NCBI RefSeq assembly: GCF_000518545.1 | Contig: NZ_JADU01000007.1 | Location: 1-64,000 of the forward strand | Origin: Hallella seregens ATCC 51272 | Lineage (GTDB): Bacteria; Bacteroidota; Bacteroidia; Bacteroidales; Bacteroidaceae | Reading direction: 5' to 3' | Length of the DNA stretch: 64,000 nucleotides | Made by a program: the position numbers and the translations under genes | Shown: positions 17,591 through 26,313 of the stretch, piece after piece | How the letters are laid out: each line of letters begins with the position of its first letter | Position numbering within the stretch: position 1 is the first letter of the stretch | Notes under the pieces: model-generated | The model's database searches: none | Told to the model about the DNA's origin: nothing | What the model saw: only the letters and a program-made list of their open reading frames with translations

Positions 17591-18223
17591 CTATTTCTTC
17601 CAGTTGGCCGGGTCCTTGCGCCATTCGTGAAGCGTTGCGATGTCCTGATTGGTGATATAGCCGGTCTTTTCGGCTTGGGCCACGACGTGCTCATAGTCGG
17701 TCAGCGTGACGAGCTTCACCCGGGCCTCGTCGAAAGCCTGGGCGGCCACGGGGAAGCCGTAAGTGTAGCTGGCCACCATGCCCACCACCTCGAAGCCGGC
17801 CTGTCGCAGGGCTTCTACGGCCTTGAGCGAGCTGCCGCCGGTGGAGATCAAGTCCTCAACCACCACCACTTTGGCCCCTGCGGGCAGTGTGCCTTCGATG
17901 AGATTGCCCATGCCGTGGTCCTTGGGCTTGGAGCGGACATAGCAGAAAGGCAGTGCCAGCGCGTCGGCCACGAGGGCGCCCTGGGCGATGGCGCCGGTGG
18001 CAACACCGGCTACGGCCGTGGCCTCGGGGAAGTGTTCGAGGACGGCATGGACGAGTCCCGCCTTGACCATACTGCGCAGATCGGGGTAGGAAAGCGTCTT
18101 GCGGTTGTCGCAATAGAAAGGTGATTTCCAGCCCGAGGCCCAGGTAAAGGGGTCGTTCGGCTGCAACTTGATGGCCTTGATGTCCAGCAGACGTTTGGCA
18201 AATGCTTTCTTGAAGTTGTCCAT
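17591..18223 (-). CDS. pyrE: Orotate phosphoribosyltransferase
   Basis: This 210-residue enzyme joins orotate to PRPP to give OMP in pyrimidine synthesis. The PRPP-binding loop VVVVEDLISTGGSS (about 118-131) and the flexible catalytic loop YVRSKPKDHGMG are conserved. I start at ATG 18223 (MDNFKKAFAKRLL), because the upstream in-frame residues are encoded by the promoter region. It has its own promoter. The 3' side (17397-17590) is gene-free and carries CCTTTGGAGGGG-type repeats. Confidence 0.94.
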   Translation of the reverse strand: MDNFKKAFAKRLLDIKAIKLQPNDPFTWASGWKSPFYCDNRKTLSYPDLRSMVKAGLVHAVLEHFPEATAVAGVATGAIAQGALVADALALPFCYVRSKPKDHGMGNLIEGTLPAGAKVVVVEDLISTGGSSLKAVEALRQAGFEVVGMVASYTYGFPVAAQAFDEARVKLVTLTDYEHVVAQAEKTGYITNQDIATLHEWRKDPANWKK

Positions 18224-18253
18224 AATTGTCGTTGTTAGCGCGTTTATTTGCCG

Positions 18254-18284
18254 CAAAGTTAGCGCAAAATCACGACAACGGCAA
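18254..18284 (-). promoter_or_regulatory. pyrE promoter
   Basis: On the minus strand TTG (18282-18284), 20 bases and TAACTTTG (18254-18261) match the Bacteroidetes consensus, about 30 bp upstream of the pyrE ATG. Confidence 0.7.
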
Positions 18285-18456
18285 GCAAAACGGCGTATTT
18301 GTCGCCCGAAAATCGGCAAAAGGGGCGATTTGACGGCACGGTGAAGTCCCAGGCTTGGAGGGGTGGGGGCTTCGGCTTGGAGGGGTCTTTCTGCCGTTTC
18401 GGATGGGTGGGGCTGTTGTTTTAAAAGGGTCTTTCTGCCGTTTTGAAAGGGTCGGG

Positions 18457-19164
18457 TTATCGCCTTGGGTCTACGAAGCCCAGGGCGGCCACGCTGATGC
18501 GCACGCCCTCGACGCGCTCCAGCTCGGCGGCGCAGGCGCAGATGGTGGCCCCGGTGGTTACTATATCATCGACAAGCAGCAGGTGGGCGCCCTTGATTTT
18601 GTTGGCGTTGCGCAGTGCGAAAGCCTCCGCTACATTGGCGTTGCGCTCCCATCGGCCCTTGGTGGTCTGGCTGCCGCGGAAGTCGCGGCGCGTCAGCACG
18701 TCGGTGAGCACGGGCTTGCCGCACACCTCGGACAGCCCGAGGGCGATGCGTTCGCTCTGGTTGTAGCCGCGCTCCCGCCGGCGGTCGGGGCTGAGCGGCA
18801 CGGGAACGATGAGGTCGATGTCGGCCCAAAAGCCGCTTTCGGCCATCTCCTGGCCGAGCATGCGTCCCAGCATCGTGCCCAGTTCGGGCCGATGATGATA
18901 CTTCAATGCGTAGATGGGATTGGAGGCTTGCGAGCCGGCCTCGTGGTAAATGAGGGCTGCCGCTTTCTCCATGTGGCGGATGCGGCCCCAGAAAGTCTTG
19001 GCCATCTCGTTGTCGTAGGGGCGTGCCAGATGGTCGGTGCGCGGCAGATGCAGGTTGCAGGGCGTGCAGACCACGCGCTCTCCGGGGGCCAGCCGGTAGC
19101 CGCAGACGGCGCAGCTGCGTGGCGCAATGAGGTCGGTCAATCGGCCGAACAGCTTAGAAATCAT
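18457..19164 (-). CDS. comF: ComF-family phosphoribosyltransferase-like protein
   Basis: This 235-residue protein has the ComF layout. A four-Cys zinc finger lies at the N-terminus (CAVCGYRLAPG ... CTPC), then PVPLSPDRRRERGYNQSE, and the PRPP-type loop LLLVDDIVTTGATI near 190-203. ComF assists DNA uptake in naturally competent bacteria, but homologs occur widely in non-competent species. I choose ATG 19164 (MISKLFGRL). The start overlaps the recX end by 11 bp, which suggests a prmC-recX-comF transcript. Confidence 0.88.
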   Translation of the reverse strand: MISKLFGRLTDLIAPRSCAVCGYRLAPGERVVCTPCNLHLPRTDHLARPYDNEMAKTFWGRIRHMEKAAALIYHEAGSQASNPIYALKYHHRPELGTMLGRMLGQEMAESGFWADIDLIVPVPLSPDRRRERGYNQSERIALGLSEVCGKPVLTDVLTRRDFRGSQTTKGRWERNANVAEAFALRNANKIKGAHLLLVDDIVTTGATICACAAELERVEGVRISVAALGFVDPRR

Positions 19165-19642
19165 CGTCGGGAGCCTCCGCTTCTTCTCCCATTTCGTCAA
19201 TGCACCGCCTGATGAGACGCAGGTCGAAGCCCCGTCCCATGGCAAATTTGATGAGTTTCATGCTGCGCTCGTAGTCGCTTCTGCCCTTGATGGTGGGCCA
19301 TTTGCCGCGGAGCAGCGGGCGCAGGACGCAGAGATAGTCCTCGTCGGGAACGCTGTCGAGGATGGGGGCATACACTTCTTCCGCCACGTGCTTGGCCCAC
19401 AGGGCCTGCGAAATCTTGCGCGAGCCCCAGCCGTTGTACTTCACTTTGTCGTTGATGAACGCGTGGCAGTAGCGCGCGTCGTCGACAAACTGATGCCCGA
19501 CGAGGTAGCCGAGCACGCGTTGGCGCGCCTCCTCGTCGAGCCCCCAGCGGCGCATCTTGTCGTCGAGTTCGCCTGTACAGTGCTCCCCCTTGGAGCAGAG
19601 GGAGGCCAATGAGGCGAGGGCCTTGTCTTCGGTCATGGTCAT
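19154..19642 (-). CDS. recX: RecX-family regulatory protein
   Basis: This 162-residue protein shows the RecX three-helix repeats: LDDKMRRWGLDEEARQRVLG, FVDDARYCHAFINDKV and GSRKISQALWAKHV. RecX caps or limits growth of RecA filaments. The start could be ATG 19642 or 19636. It lies 12 bp downstream of prmC and overlaps comF; recA itself is not in the window. Confidence 0.85.
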   Translation of the reverse strand: MTMTEDKALASLASLCSKGEHCTGELDDKMRRWGLDEEARQRVLGYLVGHQFVDDARYCHAFINDKVKYNGWGSRKISQALWAKHVAEEVYAPILDSVPDEDYLCVLRPLLRGKWPTIKGRSDYERSMKLIKFAMGRGFDLRLIRRCIDEMGEEAEAPDDDF

Positions 19643-19654
19643 AAGCGTGAGGAT

Positions 19655-20548
19655 TTATCGGCCGGCGGTGCAGAACCGCTGCTTGCCGAAGTCGTCGTCG
19701 AGCAGTTGCACGTGGCCGAAGCCCAGTTGGCCGAGGAGTGTCTGGAGCTCCGTGGCGTAGCGGGGATTGATTTCAAAGTAGAGTGTTCCGCCGGTGCGCA
19801 GGGCGTTTCGGGCGTAGGAGGCGATGGCGCGATAGAAGCGCAGCGGGTCGTCGTCGGGCACAAAGAGGGCCAGCGAGGGCTCGTGGCCGACCACGTGGGG
19901 CGACATTTCGCGGCGTTCCTGCTCGGCAATGTAAGGTGGATTGGACACAATGATGTCCCAACGGGCCGTGTCGGCGGGCGGCTGCAGCGCGTCCTGCCAC
20001 TCCAGATTGACCTTTGCGCCGAGGCGGTGGGCATTGTCACGGGCCGTGAGCAGCGCGTCGGGCGAGACGTCCCAGGCCGTCACGGCCGCATGGTAAAGGT
20101 CGAGAGCCAGTGTCACGGCAATGCAGCCGCTACCCGTGCCCACGTCGAGCACCTGCAATGGGACGGGCGGTTGCAGGGCGCAGTAGGGGCGGTTGTGGTC
20201 CGAAACAATCTTGCGGCACAACGCTTCGGTCTCCGGACGGGGGATGAGTACGCCGGGCCCCACATGGAACGGACGGCCGCAGAAGTCGGCACGGCCCAGC
20301 ACATACTGCACCGGTTCGCCCTGCCCGAGCCGCGTCATGATGTTCTGCAGCCGCTCTTGTTCGGCCGCCGGCAGCTCCTCCACCTTGCCGCAGCAGATGT
20401 CGGCCATGGTCAAGCCGAAGCCTTCGTCGAGCACCAGCCGCACGATGGCCTTGGCTTCGGCCTCGTCGTACCGGGGCAACAGCCTCCGCCAAAGCGTCTG
20501 ATAAGAACGCTTCGGCCCTTGTTCCGTCTGGTTTTTATCTTGGTTCAT
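19655..20548 (-). CDS. prmC: Peptide chain release factor N5-glutamine methyltransferase
   Basis: This 297-residue enzyme methylates the GGQ glutamine of release factors using SAM. An N-terminal helical substrate-binding domain (1-100) precedes the Rossmann methyltransferase domain. That domain carries VLDVGTGSGCIAVTLAL (SAM motif I) and the catalytic NPPYIAEQE motif. It is the first gene of the probable prmC-recX-comF operon and is divergent from ribD. Confidence 0.93.
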   Translation of the reverse strand: MNQDKNQTEQGPKRSYQTLWRRLLPRYDEAEAKAIVRLVLDEGFGLTMADICCGKVEELPAAEQERLQNIMTRLGQGEPVQYVLGRADFCGRPFHVGPGVLIPRPETEALCRKIVSDHNRPYCALQPPVPLQVLDVGTGSGCIAVTLALDLYHAAVTAWDVSPDALLTARDNAHRLGAKVNLEWQDALQPPADTARWDIIVSNPPYIAEQERREMSPHVVGHEPSLALFVPDDDPLRFYRAIASYARNALRTGGTLYFEINPRYATELQTLLGQLGFGHVQLLDDDFGKQRFCTAGR

Positions 20549-20745
20549 CCTTGCTTTGCTCCTTGCAGTCCTTTGCTTTTCTCCTTGCAGTCCAAGGTTT
20601 GCATCCTTGCAAATTTAACGAGTTTTTGGAAGACGGCAAAGGATTCAAAGGGAAAAAGCGGGGCCTTTCAAGATAAAAGTTCTAACTTTGCAGCCTTGGG
20701 AGGGAGTGTAAAAACGCTCAAGAACCAACGTTGAGAACCAGAAAT

Positions 20746-21732
20746 ATGGATGTAGAACCGCAGAAAGCCATAGACGAACGCTATATGCGCCGCTGTTTGC
20801 AGCTGGCGCGCAACGGCCGGCAGCACGTCAAACCCAACCCGATGGTGGGTGCAGTGATTGTGAGTGCCGACGGACGGATTATCGGCGAGGGCTACCACCT
20901 GTGCTGTGGCGGGGCCCATGCCGAGGTGAATGCCTTTGCCAGCGTGCGCCCCGAGGACGAGCAGCTGCTGCCCGGAGCCACGGTTTACGTGAGTCTGGAG
21001 CCGTGTTCGCACTGGGGCAAAACGCCGCCGTGTGCCGATCTCATCGTCAAAAAGGGAGTGTGCCGCGTGGTATGCGGGTGCATAGACCCCTTTGCCGAGG
21101 TGCGGGGACGCGGTGTGCGGCGCATCCGCGAGGCGGGCATCGAGGTGACTGTAGGCGTTCTGGAGCAGGAGTGTCTGGCCTTGAACCGGCGGTTCATCAC
21201 GGTGAACACCCGCCGCCGACCCTATATTCTGCTCAAGTGGGCCCAGACGGCCAATGGCTTCATGGCCGCTGCCGGAGGCCGCCCTCTGGCTGTTTCCACG
21301 CCGTTCACCCGGCAGCTTGTCCACCGGCTGCGGGCCGACTGCGATGCTATCCTCGTTGGTCGGGGCACGTTGGAGGCCGACCGCCCGCGCCTCGACGTGC
21401 GCCACTGGAGCGGGCCCGCCCCCCGGCGCATGGTGCTCACCCATCAGCCGGACGGCGTGCCCGAGGGCTTCGAGGCCTGTGCAGGCATTGACGAGGCCCT
21501 GCAGCAGCTCTACAACGACCGCTGCCAGAGTCTGTTGGTGGAGGGAGGAGCCCGCACGCTGCAGGCGTTTATCGACCGCGGGCTCTGGGACGAGATACGC
21601 GTGGAGACCGCACCATGGGTCATCGACGGCAGTGTGCCCGCCCCCCGGGTGCCGGCCCAAGCCCGGTTGGCCGACGTGCAGACGTTCGACGGCAACCGCA
21701 TCTGCCGCTACGAGCGGCCCGACAAGGGGTAG
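20746..21732 (+). CDS. ribD: Bifunctional riboflavin deaminase/reductase RibD
   Basis: This 328-residue protein performs the second and third steps of riboflavin synthesis. Its N-terminal cytidine-deaminase-like domain (1-145) has GGAHAEVNA and EPCSHWGKTPPC as zinc ligands and catalytic Glu. Its C-terminal reductase domain (about 150-328) has LKWAQTANGF, DAILVGRGTLEADRP and LLVEGGARTLQAF. ATG 20746 is preferred over an upstream TTG. A TAACTTTG -7 element lies at 20683-20690, but without a good TTG partner. The terminator at 21796 follows. Confidence 0.94.
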   Translation: MDVEPQKAIDERYMRRCLQLARNGRQHVKPNPMVGAVIVSADGRIIGEGYHLCCGGAHAEVNAFASVRPEDEQLLPGATVYVSLEPCSHWGKTPPCADLIVKKGVCRVVCGCIDPFAEVRGRGVRRIREAGIEVTVGVLEQECLALNRRFITVNTRRRPYILLKWAQTANGFMAAAGGRPLAVSTPFTRQLVHRLRADCDAILVGRGTLEADRPRLDVRHWSGPAPRRMVLTHQPDGVPEGFEACAGIDEALQQLYNDRCQSLLVEGGARTLQAFIDRGLWDEIRVETAPWVIDGSVPAPRVPAQARLADVQTFDGNRICRYERPDKG

Positions 21733-21795
21733 CCTCCAGCCCGATAACGGGAATCCACCGAATCCACCACCCACCACGCCCGCTCCTATTAAGGC

Positions 21796-21828
21796 AAAGC
21801 CGGACAGACTTCAGGTCTATCCGGCTTT
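21796..21828 (+). terminator. Bidirectional terminator between ribD and the cysteine desulfidase gene
   Basis: AAAGCCGGACAGAC pairs with GTCTATCCGGCTTT (one mismatch) around a 5-base loop, with A and T runs at both edges. It lies between two convergent genes. Confidence 0.75.
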
Positions 21829-21891
21829 TCAAGTGATATGGAAAGAGAATGACATCTTCCCCGAGCGGGAAGACATGAAAGGGCCCGAGGG

Positions 21892-23187
21892 TCAGCATCC
21901 CTTGCTTGTCATGATGCTGAGCACCATGTCGTCGGTGCTGGTCATGGCCTCCTTGCCGATGCTTGTCAGGTTTCGGATGCTGCGGTCCACGTCCTGGTCG
22001 ATGATGCCCTCGGCGGCCGTCACGTGCTCTCCTTCCATGCTTAGTAGAGCCGAGAGCAGTGCAGACGACACGCCCGAGCAGATTTTGATGGAGCAACTGG
22101 GCTTGGCCCCGTCGCAAATCATGCCTGTGAGGTTGGCAATCATGTTCTTCACGGCATGGCACACACGGGTGTAATCGCCCCCCATGAGGTAGACAATGCC
22201 GCAGCTCGACCCGATGCTGGCCACCACGCAACCGCAGAGTGCGCTGAGTTTGCCCAGGCTCTGCTTGATGTAGATGGCCGTGAGGTGCGAGAGTGTGAGG
22301 GCCCGAACGAGCTCCTCCTCGGTGTTCTCGTTCTCCTGCGCATAGACGGCCACGGGGTTTGTGGCGCAGATTCCCTGGTTGCCCGAGCCCGAATTGGACA
22401 TCACCGGAATCATGGCCCCGCCCATACGAGCGTCGCAAGCCAGTGCCGTTTGCGAGATGATGTGCGAGAAAATGGTCTTGCCGAAGATGCCATGACTCAG
22501 CGGACGGTCGATGGTCTTGCCCAGACAGTGCCCATAGTTTCCCTTTTTGCTCTCCTCGGCGGCCCGGAGATTGTAGTCGCGTGTCTTCAGAATGAAGTCT
22601 ATTTCGCCCACCGGAGCCGTGGTGGCAAACTCCCAAACGGTCTTCATGTCCAGCTGAATGTCGCCCTCCTCATTGCCGTTGCCGCCGAGGCACTGCCGCT
22701 TGTCGAGCAGCACGTTGCCGTTGCGTTCCTCGTAGACAAAGTTGGTATGGCCCGCGGCGATGACGGCCGTGGCGCAGTCGTCGCCGGCCTGACAGCAGAT
22801 CTCAATGTAGAGTTTCTCGCTGATATTCTCCTTGAGCTTGATGTCGATGCGGTTTCCATCGCCGAGAAAGCCCTTGCCCTCCTCGAGCGATTCGGGCGTG
22901 AGATCCTTGATTACTTCCAGCTGATACTCGCTCTTTCCGATGAGCGCGCCCAGCGCAATGGCGATGGGCAGCCCTATCATGCCCGTTCCGGGGATGCCCA
23001 CGCCCATGGCATTCTTCAGGATGTTGGCGCTGAGCAGGGCGGTTATCTTCTCCGGCCGGCGGCCCAGGTTCTCGGTGGCGCGGGCCGTGCACAGGGCCAC
23101 GGCCATGGGTTCGGTGCAGCCCACGGCGGGCACCACCTCCTTGTTGATGAGCGCAATGATGCGCGCGCGGGTCTCTTTTTCAATCAT
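21892..23187 (-). CDS. L-cysteine desulfidase/serine dehydratase-like protein (UPF0597, CyuA type)
   Basis: This 431-residue protein belongs to the UPF0597 family related to iron-sulfur serine dehydratases. Characterised members break L-cysteine into pyruvate, ammonia and sulfide. The first conserved cysteine is in VPAVGCTEPMAVAL (about residues 16-29), and further Cys lie in LCGCVVASIGSSCG and ICDGAKPSCSIKICSG, fitting a 4Fe-4S site. The start is ATG 23187 (MIEKETRARI). It lies 56 bp after dsbD on the same strand, so it may share that transcript, which links cysteine breakdown with envelope thiol chemistry. Cysteine rather than serine is the probable but unproven substrate. Confidence 0.83.
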   Translation of the reverse strand: MIEKETRARIIALINKEVVPAVGCTEPMAVALCTARATENLGRRPEKITALLSANILKNAMGVGIPGTGMIGLPIAIALGALIGKSEYQLEVIKDLTPESLEEGKGFLGDGNRIDIKLKENISEKLYIEICCQAGDDCATAVIAAGHTNFVYEERNGNVLLDKRQCLGGNGNEEGDIQLDMKTVWEFATTAPVGEIDFILKTRDYNLRAAEESKKGNYGHCLGKTIDRPLSHGIFGKTIFSHIISQTALACDARMGGAMIPVMSNSGSGNQGICATNPVAVYAQENENTEEELVRALTLSHLTAIYIKQSLGKLSALCGCVVASIGSSCGIVYLMGGDYTRVCHAVKNMIANLTGMICDGAKPSCSIKICSGVSSALLSALLSMEGEHVTAAEGIIDQDVDRSIRNLTSIGKEAMTSTDDMVLSIMTSKGC

Positions 23188-23243
23188 TTCGTCTTGTTTT
23201 TGCCGCCGCCGGGCTGCGGCGCACCGGGTGGCGGGGCTCGGAG

Positions 23244-25358
23244 TTACTTGGCATAGTTGTCCAGTCCCTTGTTCAGGAAGTCGAGATAGGCCGGCACATC
23301 CTCCTTGTAGCTGAACGAACCGGTCAGCGGGTTGCCCTCGTTGTCCAGGGCAACATAGAACGGTTGGGCGTTGGCGCCGAACTTGTGGCTCTGCAAATAG
23401 CTCCACTTGTCGCCCACGGTGCGCAGCGTTCGCGTCTGTCCGTTGGCCTCCACCTGCATGGGCTGGGGCAGCGGCGTCTTGTCGTCCACGTAGAGCGAGA
23501 TGAGCACATAGTCCTTTTCGAGCTTGGCCGACACCTGCGGGTCGGTCCAAACAGCGGCTTCCATCTTGCGGCAGTTCACGCAGCCGAAGCCCGTAAAGTC
23601 GATGAGCACGGGCTTGCCCTGGGCTTTTGCAGCCGCCATGCCCTCCTCGTAGTTGGTGTATTTGGCCTCGACGGTCTTGGTGTTGAGGTTGAAATCCTGC
23701 GTGTTCATGGGCGGGGCGAAGGCCGAAACGGCCTTGCACGGCGCACCCCAGAGGCCGGGAACCATGTAGATGGCAAAGGCCAGGGAGCACAGGCCCAGCA
23801 TGATGGCGGGCACGGGCATGGGCTTATGGAGGTCGCCTCCAATCTGGTCTTCGGGGAACTTGAGCCAGCCAATGAGGTACCAACCCAAGGCCAGGAAGAT
23901 GACAATCCAGAGCGAAAGGAACACCTCGCGGTCCAAGAGGTGCCAGCCGTAGGCCAGATCGGCCACGCTGAAGAACTTCAAAGCGAAGGCCAACTCCACG
24001 AAACCGAGTACCACTTTTATCTGCGTCATCCATGCACCACTCTTCGGACTCTTCTTCATCAGCGTGGGGAACATGGCGAAGAGCGTGAACGGCACGGCCA
24101 GTGCAAGGGCAAATCCCAGCATGCCTACGGCCGGGGCGAGCCAGTTGCCCGACGTAACGGTCTGCACCAGCAGCAGTCCGATGATGGGCGCTGTGCAGGA
24201 GAACGACACGAGCACCAGCGTGAAAGCCATGAGGAAGATGGAGAGCAGCCCCGTGGTGTTGCTGGCCTTGGTGTCTACTTTGTTAGCCCAACTGTCGGGC
24301 AGTTTTATTTCGAACCAGCCGAAGAAGCTCACGGCAAACACCACAAGCAGCAGGAACAGGAAGATGTTGAACACGGCATTGGTGGACAACGAGTTGAGCG
24401 TACTGGGCCCGAAGACGGCCGTCACGCCGATGCCGAGGCCCAGATAGATGACCACAATGGCGATGCCGTAGGTCATGGCATCGCGCACACCCCGCTTCCT
24501 GTCGTCCTTGGACCGCTTCAGGAAGAAGCTCACCGTCATGGGAATGATGGGCCAGATGCAGGGCATCACCAGTGCAAGCAGACCGCCCACCAGGCCCATG
24601 AGGAAGATGTAGAGCACCGACTGGTTGGCAATGTCGCCGGTGCCGCCGAACTGTTGCAGCTGCTTCACCACCGGCCGCCACAGGGCATCCTTGTCGGCTG
24701 CCGAGAGATTGCCGGCGGTTGCAGCCGTCACTTGGGCTGCGGAGTCGGCCCGGAGACGGGCCAGCGAGTCGGCATCGCCTGGGGCCATGGCGGCAGCGGC
24801 GGCAGCGGCGGCAGCATGGGCGGGGCCGGCGCCGGCCTGCAGGGCGGCTTGGCCCTGGGTCTGCGGGGCAGCGTCCGGCGCACCCTTAGCTGCGGCGGCC
24901 ACGGCGGGGCTCTTGCCGCTCGCTTTCAGGTCGACGCTGGTGGGCGGCAGACAGTTCTGGTCGTTGCAGGCACCGTATTCCAGATAGGCGTCGATGGTGT
25001 ACGAGGGCTTGGTGAAGCGCACTTTCTGCACGAATTGCACGCTATTTTCAAAGTAGCGCAGGGTCATCTCGAAGAGCTTGTCATAGCTCTTGATTTCGTG
25101 GCCCTTGGGCGTGAGCCGCCCCACGAGCTCCACGCCGTCCAGCTTGTTCACGTTGAACGTGGCCGAGATAGGGCCGTCGGCACCCAAGCCGGTGGAGTAG
25201 ACGTGCCACCCCTTGTCTATTTTGCCGGTGAAGACAATCTCGCCTTCGGCCGTGTTGCCGGTCTTGAGCTGCGAAGAAAACTTCACGGGGTCGAGCATTT
25301 GTGCGTGGGCCAGCACGGTGACGAGCATCAGCAGGGCCAGGGTCATTGCTTTTTTCAT
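23244..25358 (-). CDS. dsbD: Thiol:disulfide interchange protein DsbD
   Basis: This 704-residue protein passes electrons from cytoplasmic thioredoxin to periplasmic thiols. It has a signal peptide (1-19) and a DsbD alpha domain (20-150) with YLEYGACNDQNCLPP. An Ala-rich linker follows, then a CcdA-type membrane domain with about eight helices containing MPCIWPIIPM and SCTAPIIG. The C-terminal thioredoxin-like domain has GCVNCRK (about 593-597). Length exceeds E. coli DsbD because of the linker. Its alpha-domain DNA is nearly identical over part of its length to the upstream gene at 25580. Confidence 0.92.
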   Translation of the reverse strand: MKKAMTLALLMLVTVLAHAQMLDPVKFSSQLKTGNTAEGEIVFTGKIDKGWHVYSTGLGADGPISATFNVNKLDGVELVGRLTPKGHEIKSYDKLFEMTLRYFENSVQFVQKVRFTKPSYTIDAYLEYGACNDQNCLPPTSVDLKASGKSPAVAAAAKGAPDAAPQTQGQAALQAGAGPAHAAAAAAAAAMAPGDADSLARLRADSAAQVTAATAGNLSAADKDALWRPVVKQLQQFGGTGDIANQSVLYIFLMGLVGGLLALVMPCIWPIIPMTVSFFLKRSKDDRKRGVRDAMTYGIAIVVIYLGLGIGVTAVFGPSTLNSLSTNAVFNIFLFLLLVVFAVSFFGWFEIKLPDSWANKVDTKASNTTGLLSIFLMAFTLVLVSFSCTAPIIGLLLVQTVTSGNWLAPAVGMLGFALALAVPFTLFAMFPTLMKKSPKSGAWMTQIKVVLGFVELAFALKFFSVADLAYGWHLLDREVFLSLWIVIFLALGWYLIGWLKFPEDQIGGDLHKPMPVPAIMLGLCSLAFAIYMVPGLWGAPCKAVSAFAPPMNTQDFNLNTKTVEAKYTNYEEGMAAAKAQGKPVLIDFTGFGCVNCRKMEAAVWTDPQVSAKLEKDYVLISLYVDDKTPLPQPMQVEANGQTRTLRTVGDKWSYLQSHKFGANAQPFYVALDNEGNPLTGSFSYKEDVPAYLDFLNKGLDNYAK

Positions 25359-25579
25359 TGGTTTTTCCTTGTCTATACCTTATTATATATGTGGGTCTCC
25401 GACCTCACGCGGCCGGGTCGTGGCTGCAGTGCGTGGCGGTCTTTTTCATTATCAGTACGTCCGGCCGTCGAAAAAGGCTACAGCCCATGACGATAATTGA
25501 CGGTTTTTAACTGATACGCCCAACGGGGTGCACCCTTGGGGGCACATCCCGTTGGGCGAGGGTTGCGCGTGTGCGGCCA

Positions 25580-26128
25580 TCAGCGGCGGCTGCGGGCCGT
25601 GGTCGTGGCGGTGCGTGGCCGGGCTGCGGGCTTCTTGCCGGCGGTGCGGGTTGTGGCTGTCGGGGCGTAGATCTTGGGGACCGTGCCCTGCCGCTTGATG
25701 TCGGCCTGGGCGGGCGGCATGCAGTTCTGGTCGTTGCATGCACCGTATTCCAGATAGGCGTCGATGGTGTACGAGGGCTTGGTGAAGCGCACTTTCTGCA
25801 CGAAGCGCACGCTGTTTTCAAAGTAGCGCAGCTGCATGCCGAACAGCTTGTCGAACTTGTTGATCTCGTGGCCGTCGGCCGTGAGCTTGCCCACGAGCTC
25901 CACGCCGTTCAGCTTGTTCACGTTGAACGAGGCCTGGATGGGCCCTTCGCTGCCCAGGTCGGTGGAGTAGACGTGCCAGCCCGGGGCCATGGCGCCGGTG
26001 AAGACTATCTCGGCTTGGGCGTCGTCGTGGGTGACGAGCTGCGACGTGAAACGCACGGGGCCGGCCGTCTGTGCGTGGGCGAGCATGGCGAACGCCATGG
26101 ACAACGCCAGGGTTGCAATCTTTTTCAT
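25580..26128 (-). CDS. Stand-alone DsbD alpha-domain protein
   Basis: The 182-residue product has a signal peptide (KKIATLALSMAFAMLAHA) and one DsbD N-terminal alpha domain, including the Cys pair in YLEYGACNDQNCMPP. It ends in a basic Thr/Ala/Arg-rich tail. There is no membrane domain and no thioredoxin domain. It should work as a periplasmic thiol carrier or a copy that receives electrons from the neighbouring DsbD. DNA at 25729-25860 closely matches 24959-25090 in dsbD, so the gene arose by duplication or is kept similar by conversion. A hairpin (about 25516-25559, arms CGCCCAACGGG/CCCGTTGGGCG) lies after its stop. Confidence 0.85.
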   Translation of the reverse strand: MKKIATLALSMAFAMLAHAQTAGPVRFTSQLVTHDDAQAEIVFTGAMAPGWHVYSTDLGSEGPIQASFNVNKLNGVELVGKLTADGHEINKFDKLFGMQLRYFENSVRFVQKVRFTKPSYTIDAYLEYGACNDQNCMPPAQADIKRQGTVPKIYAPTATTRTAGKKPAARPRTATTTARSRR

Positions 26129-26152
26129 GAGTCCGTGAGTGATATGTTGTTG

Positions 26153-26183
26153 CAAAGTTATAGTTTTCTTTCGGCCCGTCCAA
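26153..26183 (-). promoter_or_regulatory. Promoter of the DsbD alpha-domain gene
   Basis: On the minus strand TTG (26181-26183), 20 bases and TAACTTTG (26153-26160) match the consensus, 25 bp upstream of the ATG. It may drive the whole thiol group down to the desulfidase gene. Confidence 0.7.
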
Positions 26184-26313
26184 AAACTTTCGGTTCTTTC
26201 TTTGCCGCGGTTTTGGACGCAAAAGATGCCCTCGTCCTGTTGCGGGCGGCAGGAGGGCATGGGGGGGTTGACACGTTTTGACGTTATCGGGGTGTAACCA
26301 TCAATATGCAAGG

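Noticed and set aside
23364..25490. A 708-residue open frame antisense to dsbD, and similar long antisense frames over metG and the 27.9-29.8 kb operon
   Set aside because: High GC and biased third positions keep the opposite strand open. The sense genes have complete family motifs.
25516..25559. Riboswitch between dsbD and the alpha-domain gene
   Set aside because: It is a simple stem after a stop codon, with no conserved riboswitch core recognised.
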